39,660 bases of DNA from Flavobacteriaceae bacterium (GTDB lineage Bacteria; Bacteroidota; Bacteroidia; Flavobacteriales; Flavobacteriaceae): the NCBI GenBank assembly GCA_026988075.1, contig JALSLZ010000171.1, positions 1 to 39,660 of the forward strand, in the 5' to 3' direction. A model generated the notes under the pieces. That model was not told the origin of the DNA and made no database searches. It was given only the letters and a program-made list of their open reading frames with translations. The position numbers and the translations under genes are program-made. This document shows positions 33,999-39,660 of this stretch, piece by piece. The number at the start of each line of letters is the position of its first letter. Positions within the stretch are counted from its first letter, which is position 1.

Positions 33999-35102
33999 AT
34001 GAATAAATTTTTAGGTTTCATCGTATTATTTTGTTTTACATTAAACGCAACTTCACAAAATAAAAAACACGTTTATTTTAACGTAGATGCATTTTATGGT
34101 ATTGCCTTAGAGCATGACAAATCATTAGCTACCGCTATTCAAGGTAACCCGTTTGGTTTTATTATTGGCTACTCCATAAAAAACACCAAAAATGAAGAGT
34201 GGTTAAAATATTACAATTATCCTGAATTTGGAATTTCTACTTTATATCAAAATACAAATTCAACTATTTTAGGAGAAATGTATGGTACGTATATTCATTA
34301 CAATTTTTATTTAAACAATAGAAACGCTAAAAATAAATTTTTATTTAGACCGGCATTTGGCTTAGGCTATATTTCAAAACCCTATGATAAAACAACCAAT
34401 CCATACAATTTTGCATTAGCAACAAAATTTGCAGGCACAGCCTATTTTAAATTAAACTATCAACGAGAATTCCTTAAAGGCAAATTAGGCTTAAATAGCG
34501 GCTTAACCATCATTCATTTTTCAAATGCTGCATTTAAGAATCCTAATTTGGGTTTAAATACTTTCGCCTTTAATTTGGGTTTAAATTACAATTTAATTGA
34601 CGAAACCACCAATTATCAAAAAAAAGAAAAAACTCCAAAAACTAAAAGTAAATTAAATTACAGCCTAATTTTTAGAGCAGGTTTAAACGAAAGTAAAAAT
34701 CCAGATAGTGGCCAATATCCTTTTTATGTAGGCACTTTTCAGATAACAAAAAAAATAAATTTCAAATCAACACTAACTTCAGGTATTGATTTTTTTAAAG
34801 CAACTTTTTTAAATAATTACTTGCAACAAGAAAAAGAATTAATTACCAACACAAAAGACAATACAAAATACAAAACCAATAGAGTTGGTCTTTTTGTTGG
34901 ACACGAACTATACATAAATCATTTTTCAATGATTTCTCAAATTGGTTATAATATATATTATCCCAATAAATATGTAAGTAGAATGTATGAGCGTTTCGGT
35001 TTTAAAACCAAATTAAACGACCATTTTTTTACTGAACTAACCTTAAAATTAAATTTATTCAGAGCCGAAGGTTTAGAGTTTGGTGTTGGATATAAATTTT
35101 AA
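33999..35102 (+). CDS. Outer-membrane barrel resembling PagL-type lipid A deacylase (acyloxyacyl hydrolase)
   Basis: The 367-residue protein has a signal peptide ending near TSQ (20). The N-terminal 200 residues follow the PagL/acyloxyacyl hydrolase outline, including the catalytic-looking HFSNA at His173 and Ser175. The Glu expected 14 residues after the His is Asn187 here, so catalytic capacity is doubtful. The second half is an additional barrel-like region (about 225-367), longer than PagL. It begins directly after the porin stop with no intervening base, which implies co-translation. It may act in outer-membrane remodelling or have become a non-enzymatic barrel. Confidence 0.68.
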   Translation: MNKFLGFIVLFCFTLNATSQNKKHVYFNVDAFYGIALEHDKSLATAIQGNPFGFIIGYSIKNTKNEEWLKYYNYPEFGISTLYQNTNSTILGEMYGTYIHYNFYLNNRNAKNKFLFRPAFGLGYISKPYDKTTNPYNFALATKFAGTAYFKLNYQREFLKGKLGLNSGLTIIHFSNAAFKNPNLGLNTFAFNLGLNYNLIDETTNYQKKEKTPKTKSKLNYSLIFRAGLNESKNPDSGQYPFYVGTFQITKKINFKSTLTSGIDFFKATFLNNYLQQEKELITNTKDNTKYKTNRVGLFVGHELYINHFSMISQIGYNIYYPNKYVSRMYERFGFKTKLNDHFFTELTLKLNLFRAEGLEFGVGYKF

Positions 35103-35185
35103 TTTTTTAACTATTTTAAAAAAAATGTCCTATTTCGATAAATTGAATCGTCATAGTAGTATATAAACAAATTAAAACATTTATT

Positions 35186-35527
35186 ATGAAAGAATTTATG
35201 ATGATTTTTAGAAATGATGTAGATCAACCAAAACCATCGCCAGAACAAATGCAGGCAATGGTACAAAAATGGCAAGACTGGATTGGCGGCATTGCAGCTC
35301 AAGGCAAATTTGTAGCTACGAATGCATTGGGTTTTCAAGGTAAAACAATCAATTCAAATAATACCGTTACAGATGGTCCGTATGCCGAAGTTAAAGAAAT
35401 TGTTGGAGGATATTTAATCTGCAAAGCAATCAATATTGATGATGCAATAGCATTAGCCAATGGCTGTCCTGTGCTTACTTTAGGAGGAAAAGTAGAGGTT
35501 AGAGACGTTATGGTTTTCAACAAATAA
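35186..35527 (+). CDS. YCII/DGPF-type protein
   Basis: The 113-residue protein carries the YCII-related dimeric alpha/beta barrel fold, with the sequence GKTINSNNTVTDGPYAEVKEIVGGY containing the DGP motif (DGPF variant, here DGPYAE). Such small proteins are found immediately upstream of or beside ECF42 sigma factors, and here one follows at 35586. The family may bind a small ligand and modulate its partner sigma, but that function is unproven. A hairpin (35535-35574) sits between them. No signal peptide is present. Confidence 0.88.
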   Translation: MKEFMMIFRNDVDQPKPSPEQMQAMVQKWQDWIGGIAAQGKFVATNALGFQGKTINSNNTVTDGPYAEVKEIVGGYLICKAINIDDAIALANGCPVLTLGGKVEVRDVMVFNK

Positions 35528-35534
35528 AATGATT

Positions 35535-35574
35535 AAATAATGGATAATTAATAACAGTTAGTTATCCATTATTT
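35535..35574 (+). terminator. Hairpin between the DGPF gene and the ECF42-like sigma gene
   Basis: AAATAATGGATAA (35535-35547) pairs exactly with TTATCCATTATTT (35562-35574) across 14 bases. It lies 7 bases after the DGPF stop and 11 bases before the sigma ATG. It may attenuate sigma expression or hide its ribosome site. No long T run follows, so a classical terminator is uncertain. Confidence 0.55.
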
Positions 35575-35585
35575 ATATTAATCAA

Positions 35586-36821
35586 ATGACAGAAAATCAA
35601 CTTATTCCAAATTTATTTCGGTCAGAATACAGTAAAATTATTGCTGTATTATGTAAAAAATTTGGACTATCAAACATTCAAATTGCAGAAGATATTGTTA
35701 GCGATACATTTTTAAAAGCATCTGAAACATGGGGTTTAAAAGGTGTTCCAAACAACCCAACTGCATGGCTATACAAAGTTGCAAAAAACAAAACCATAGA
35801 TTATTTTAGGCATGAAAATACTTTTATTAATAAGGTATTACCAGAAATAAAAAATAAATACACAAACGTATCAATAGTCAAAATAGATTTGTCTGAGCAC
35901 AATATTAAAGACAGCCAATTACAAATGTTATTTGCTGTTTGTAACCCAATTATATCAATAAAAAATCAAATTACATTTGCTTTACGAGTTTTATGTGGTT
36001 TTGGAATTGACGAAATTTCAAATGCACTACTAACAAATAATACAGCTATCAATAAGCGTTTAACAAGGACAAAAAAGAAACTCAGAACCGAAAAAATAAA
36101 TTTAAAATTTCCAAATAATAAAGAATTAGAAGTCCGTTTAGATAACGTTTTAACTATTTTATACCTGCTTTTCAATGAAGGATACTATTCATCTACATCA
36201 AATAAAAGTGTCAAAAAAGAGCTGTCAATTGAAGCAATGCGACTTTTACATATGCTATTAAATTATAAACCGACATCAGTACCTAAAGCCAATGCATTAA
36301 TGGCATTATTTTGCTTTCAATCATCTCGATTCGATGCAAGAATTGATACAAATGGCAAATCAATTTTATTTAAAAATCAAGATCGTAAAAAATGGAATTA
36401 CGAGTTAATAGAAAAAGGAGAATTCTACTTAAACCTTTCATCAAAAGGAATTAAAACATCAAAATACCATTTAGAAGCCGCAATAGCATTTTGGCATTCA
36501 AGAATCGAAACAAACGAAAATGAAAAATGGAATCATATTCTTCAATTATATAATCGTTTAATTCAAATATCATATTCTCCTATTATTGCACTTAACAGAA
36601 CCTATGCTTTATCAAAAGTTAAAGGAAAGAAAATAGCACTAACAGAAGCATTAAAGATTAATTTAAAAGACAACCATCTTTACCATACATTAATTGCTGA
36701 TTTATACAATAAAATTGACAAAGAAAAACAAATAAATCATCTTAAAAAAGCATTAAAATTAGCAGACACAAAAAATGACAAATTAGTCATTATTAACAAG
36801 TTAAAAGCTTTAAACAATTAA
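35586..36821 (+). CDS. ECF42-like sigma factor with C-terminal TPR-like extension
   Basis: The 411-residue protein has region 2 in the first ~90 residues (AEDIVSDTFLKASETWGLKGVPNNPTAWLYKVAKNKTIDYFRH) and region 4 near 125-175 (NQITFALRVLCGFGIDEISNALLTNNTAINKRLTRTKKKL). A long C-terminal helical extension (about 185-411) with HLLNYKP-like and HLEAAIAFWHSR TPR-like repeats follows. ECF42 factors have this layout and no anti-sigma; the extension is thought to control activity, and the DGPF gene is its usual neighbour. Convergent with the carboxylase gene, it ends 17 bases from that stop, with no visible terminator. Confidence 0.88.
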   Translation: MTENQLIPNLFRSEYSKIIAVLCKKFGLSNIQIAEDIVSDTFLKASETWGLKGVPNNPTAWLYKVAKNKTIDYFRHENTFINKVLPEIKNKYTNVSIVKIDLSEHNIKDSQLQMLFAVCNPIISIKNQITFALRVLCGFGIDEISNALLTNNTAINKRLTRTKKKLRTEKINLKFPNNKELEVRLDNVLTILYLLFNEGYYSSTSNKSVKKELSIEAMRLLHMLLNYKPTSVPKANALMALFCFQSSRFDARIDTNGKSILFKNQDRKKWNYELIEKGEFYLNLSSKGIKTSKYHLEAAIAFWHSRIETNENEKWNHILQLYNRLIQISYSPIIALNRTYALSKVKGKKIALTEALKINLKDNHLYHTLIADLYNKIDKEKQINHLKKALKLADTKNDKLVIINKLKALNN

Positions 36822-36838
36822 AGTAATCTCATACAAAG

Positions 36839-38380
36839 CTATAACGGAATATTACCGTGTTTCCTTACAGGCATATCCATTTTTTTACCTTCTAACATTT
36901 TAAAAGCTTTTATTAATTTTCTTCTGGTATTTTTTGGTAAAATAACCTCATCAATAAAACCACGTTTAGCAGCTCCATACGGATTGGCAAAATTATCGGC
37001 ATATTCTGCCTCTTTTTCTTTCCATTTCTCTTCTGGATTTTTTGCTGCTCTTATTTCATTTTTAAAAATTATTTCGGCAGCTCCTTTTGCTCCCATTACA
37101 GCAATTTCTGCTGAAGGCCATGCGTAATTTAAATCTGCTCCGATATGTTTTGAGTTCATTACATCGTAAGCGCCACCATAAGCTTTTCGTGTTATTACAG
37201 TAATTTTTGGCACTGTAGCTTCGCTTAAAGCATATAATAATTTTGCACCGTTTGTTATAATTCCATTCCATTCTTGGTTGGTTCCTGGCAAAAATCCTGG
37301 CACATCTACCAAGACTAATAACGGAATATTAAATGCATCACAAAAACGTGTAAATCGTGCTGCTTTTCTTGAACTTTCTACATCTAAAACTCCTGCTAAA
37401 ACCATTGGTTGATTTGCAACAACACCAATAGATCTTCCGCCAAGGCGAGCAAAACCAACAAGAATATTTTCTGCATAATTTTTATGAATTTCATAAAAAC
37501 TATCCGCATCAATAATACCACTAATAATATGATGCATGTCGTAAGGTTTATTAGGATTATCAGGTATGATATTTGACAATACTTCTCTAACCTCATCTTG
37601 CAATTTATACGCTAATTGCTTTGTTGTTTCTTGATTATTTTGCGGCATATAACTTAATAGCAGCTTAATATCTTCTAACAATTCTACATCATTTGCAGAC
37701 GTTGTATGTGCAACACCAGACTTTGTAGAATGTGCACTTGCGCCACCTAATTCTTCTGAAGTTACCGTTTCATTAGTTACTGTTTTTACAACATTTGGAC
37801 CAGTTACAAACATATAACTTGTGTCTTCAACCATCATTGTAAAATCGGTTATTGCAGGTGAATAAACTGCTCCACCAGCACAAGGACCCATAATTCCTGA
37901 AATTTGAGGTATTACTCCTGATGCTTTTACATTTCTATGAAAAATATCTGCATAACCACCTAACGAACGTACACCTTCTTGAATTCTTGCTCCTCCAGAA
38001 TCATTTAATCCAATAATTGGTGCTCCAACCTGCAAAGCTAAATCCATTATTTTACATATTTTTTCGGCGTGAGTTTCAGACAAAGAACCTCCAAAAACAG
38101 TAAAATCTTGTGCAAAGATATAAATCAACCTTTCATTTATTGTTCCGTAACCAGTAATTACACCATCACCATAAAATTTCATGTTTTCTAAACCAAATTC
38201 TGTAGTTCTGTGTGTTACTAAAATACCTATTTCTTCAAAAGAACCTTCGTCTAACAAATAATTAACACGTTCACGAGCCGTTAATTTTTTCTTTTCGTGT
38301 TGCCTTTTAATTCGTACTTCTCCTCCGCCTAATTTGGCTAAGGCTTTTTTTTCGTTTAGGTTTTTTATTTTTTCTTTCAT
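36839..38380 (-). CDS. Acyl-CoA carboxylase beta subunit (propionyl-CoA carboxylase type)
   Basis: The 513-residue carboxyltransferase belongs to the crotonase-like fold. Oxyanion-hole glycine pairs appear in [40 protein letters not shown] (about 96-136) and in [12 protein letters not shown]. The key residue region [23 protein letters not shown] shows the Asp of YDVM, which in actinobacterial enzymes favours propionyl-CoA over acetyl-CoA. It transfers CO2 from carboxybiotin to the acyl-CoA, yielding methylmalonyl-CoA. The adjacent upstream gene encodes the biotin carboxylase; no biotin carrier gene fits in the 146-base gap. Confidence 0.9.
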   Translation of the reverse strand: MKEKIKNLNEKKALAKLGGGEVRIKRQHEKKKLTARERVNYLLDEGSFEEIGILVTHRTTEFGLENMKFYGDGVITGYGTINERLIYIFAQDFTVFGGSLSETHAEKICKIMDLALQVGAPIIGLNDSGGARIQEGVRSLGGYADIFHRNVKASGVIPQISGIMGPCAGGAVYSPAITDFTMMVEDTSYMFVTGPNVVKTVTNETVTSEELGGASAHSTKSGVAHTTSANDVELLEDIKLLLSYMPQNNQETTKQLAYKLQDEVREVLSNIIPDNPNKPYDMHHIISGIIDADSFYEIHKNYAENILVGFARLGGRSIGVVANQPMVLAGVLDVESSRKAARFTRFCDAFNIPLLVLVDVPGFLPGTNQEWNGIITNGAKLLYALSEATVPKITVITRKAYGGAYDVMNSKHIGADLNYAWPSAEIAVMGAKGAAEIIFKNEIRAAKNPEEKWKEKEAEYADNFANPYGAAKRGFIDEVILPKNTRRKLIKAFKMLEGKKMDMPVRKHGNIPL

Positions 38381-38488
38381 GTTTTTTTTATTACCTCGGT
38401 AGATTTATAGACTGCTATGCTACATTTATTTGTATTAATTTCTACCTTAAATTATTAAAAATCAAGTATTAGGTTGTACCTCAAATTT

Positions 38489-38525
38489 CTTGGTTTTTTA
38501 TTTTTTACTTCTTGACTCTTGTTTT
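38489..38525. repeat. Weak degenerate heptamers between the two carboxylase genes
   Basis: The plus strand reads in sevens as CTTGGTT, TTTTATT, TTTTACT, TCTTGAC, TCTTGTT; on the minus strand AACAAGA, GTCAAGA, AGTAAAA, AATAAAA. The pattern is loose and T-rich and could be chance. The remaining part of the 146-base gap shows no gene or hairpin. Confidence 0.3.
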
Positions 38526-38526
38526 T

Positions 38527-39660
38527 CTACTGCGCTATTCTTAACAATTTTTTATCCTTCAAATATTTTTTTAAAGCAATTTTTGCGGCAATTTTAGCTT
38601 CTTCATTACTCTTCGTTTCTATCGCTTTAGCAGAATAGTAATCTTTTACAAAGTGCGTATTAAAGTTTCCTGAACGGAACGATTCGTGCTCAAAAACAAA
38701 TTTTCCGAAAGGCAAAGTTGTCTGTACACCTTCTATTTGATAATTAGCAATTGCTTTTAACATCAATGCCATTGCTTCGTTACGTGTATTGGCATAAGTG
38801 ATTAATTTAGAAATCATTGGGTCATAATAAATTGGAATATCCATTCCTTGTTCAAAACCATTATCTACTCTAATTCCTTTTCCTATCGGGAGTTTATAAA
38901 CTTTTAAATTACCAACACTTGGTAAAAAATTATTCAATGGATCTTCTGCATAAATACGCAATTCAAAAGCATGACCGTTAATTTGTAAATTTTCCTGCTT
39001 TACGGATAATTTTTCGCCTCGTGCAACTTGAATTTGCATTTCAACTAAATCAACTCCTGCTATAATTTCGGTTACAGGATGTTCAACTTGCAACCTTGTG
39101 TTCATTTCTAAAAAGTAAAAATTATTATCATCGTCTAATAAAAACTCTACAGTTCCTGCGCCTAAATAATCACATGCTTTTGCTACTTTTATTGCAGCTT
39201 GCCCCATTTTTTCTCTCAATGCTGGAGTTAGTATTGCAGATGGTGCTTCTTCTACCACTTTTTGGTGCCTTCTCTGAATACTACATTCACGTTCAAATAA
39301 GTGAATTACATTGCCGTGACTGTCTGCCATAATTTGTATTTCGATATGTCTTGGCGAAGCGATGTATTTTTCAATAAAAACAGCGCCATCCCCAAAAGCA
39401 GAAATAGCCTCACTAATAGCTCGTTTCATTTGTTCTTCTAATTCACTTTCTTTTTCAACTACACGCATTCCTTTTCCTCCGCCACCAGCAGATGCTTTAA
39501 TCAAAATTGGAAATCCTATTTCTTTTGCTATCTCTATTGCTTTATTAACATCTGTAATTGCATTATCAATTCCTGGCACCATTGGTATGTCGTAGTTTTT
39601 CACAGCTTCTTTTGCCGCTAACTTAGACCCCATAATTTTAATGGCTTTTTCTTTTGGACC
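38527..39660 (-). CDS. accC: Biotin carboxylase subunit of acyl-CoA carboxylase (5' truncated)
   Basis: The minus-strand frame stays open to the window edge (FIGPK-like GPKEKAIKIMGSKLAAKEA), so the N-terminal third is missing; 377 residues remain. The ATP-grasp core is clear: glycine-rich loop IKASAGGGGKGMRVVE, YIASPRHIEIQIMADSHGNVIHLFERECSIQRRHQKVVEEAPS, and the metal/biotin region FLEMNTRLQVEHPVTEIIAGVDLVEMQI. The C-terminal AccC domain (YAEDPLNNFLPSVGNLKVYKLP) follows. The subunit uses ATP and bicarbonate to carboxylate biotin. The gene ends 146 bases upstream of the carboxyltransferase gene and would form one transcript with it. Confidence 0.93.
   Translation of the reverse strand, partial: GPKEKAIKIMGSKLAAKEAVKNYDIPMVPGIDNAITDVNKAIEIAKEIGFPILIKASAGGGGKGMRVVEKESELEEQMKRAISEAISAFGDGAVFIEKYIASPRHIEIQIMADSHGNVIHLFERECSIQRRHQKVVEEAPSAILTPALREKMGQAAIKVAKACDYLGAGTVEFLLDDDNNFYFLEMNTRLQVEHPVTEIIAGVDLVEMQIQVARGEKLSVKQENLQINGHAFELRIYAEDPLNNFLPSVGNLKVYKLPIGKGIRVDNGFEQGMDIPIYYDPMISKLITYANTRNEAMALMLKAIANYQIEGVQTTLPFGKFVFEHESFRSGNFNTHFVKDYYSAKAIETKSNEEAKIAAKIALKKYLKDKKLLRIAQ

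Noticed and set aside
1-39660. Prophage, defence island or insertion sequence
   Set aside because: No integrase, transposase, phage structural gene, restriction system or terminal repeat was seen.

Overview
The window is about 39.7 kb of AT-rich chromosomal DNA from a member of the Bacteroidota, most probably the Flavobacteriales. Lineage markers include a long-form GAPDH of 482 residues, a DUF4290 gene next to murA, exosortase XrtF with its partner, a THUMP-like methyltransferase of the PG_1098 type, an OstA-like protein, a putative porin, and promoters with the TAnnTTTG minus-7 box. No rRNA operon, prophage, insertion sequence or CRISPR array is visible. Both ends cut genes: the 3' part of secA at the left and the 3' part of a biotin carboxylase gene at the right.

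Layout. 1-2972: end of secA, a small outer-membrane barrel and a PLP-dependent cysteine/cystathionine synthase. 3183-5135: a compact three-gene operon encoding a coiled-coil protein, a FIST-like DUF6976 protein and a predicted roadblock/LC7-fold protein, with a tandem heptamer repeat upstream. 5362-9427: holA, gap and an HtrA/DegQ protease. 9713-12847: bshB1, tRNA-His, a tiny basic protein, a glucosaminidase lipoprotein and rlmF. 12853-15627: a class III aminotransferase and an OstA-like protein. 15810-18914: purC, a sulfurtransferase, a small probable winged-helix protein and a GH114-like lipoprotein. 18917-20476: rnhB, the XrtF-associated protein and xrtF. 20516-24457: the THUMP-like methyltransferase, prfC, a 74-residue protein and a cyclophilin lipoprotein. 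24466-26588: an ECF sigma factor, a 33-unit heptamer array, a glycosyltransferase and a Cys-rich membrane protein. 26717-31920: aqpZ, a UvrD/PcrA helicase, DUF4290 and murA. 32001-35102: two outer-membrane proteins. 35186-36821: a DGPF/YCII protein with an ECF42-like sigma factor. 36839-39660: acyl-CoA (propionyl-CoA type) carboxylase beta subunit and biotin carboxylase.

Most of the window is housekeeping. Several genes concern the envelope: SecA secretion, LptA/OstA-type transport, MurA, porins, the PagL-like barrel, HtrA, the glucosaminidase and XrtF. The least explained parts are the coiled-coil/FIST-like/roadblock-like operon, which may be a small undescribed signalling or scaffold module, and the intergenic arrays of 7-bp units. 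One array keeps perfect 7-bp register over 231 bp and overlaps the stop codon of the neighbouring glycosyltransferase gene. MurA carries Asp in place of the fosfomycin-target Cys, a residue-level prediction that can be tested.

All functional calls come from reading motifs and from general family knowledge; no database search was run.
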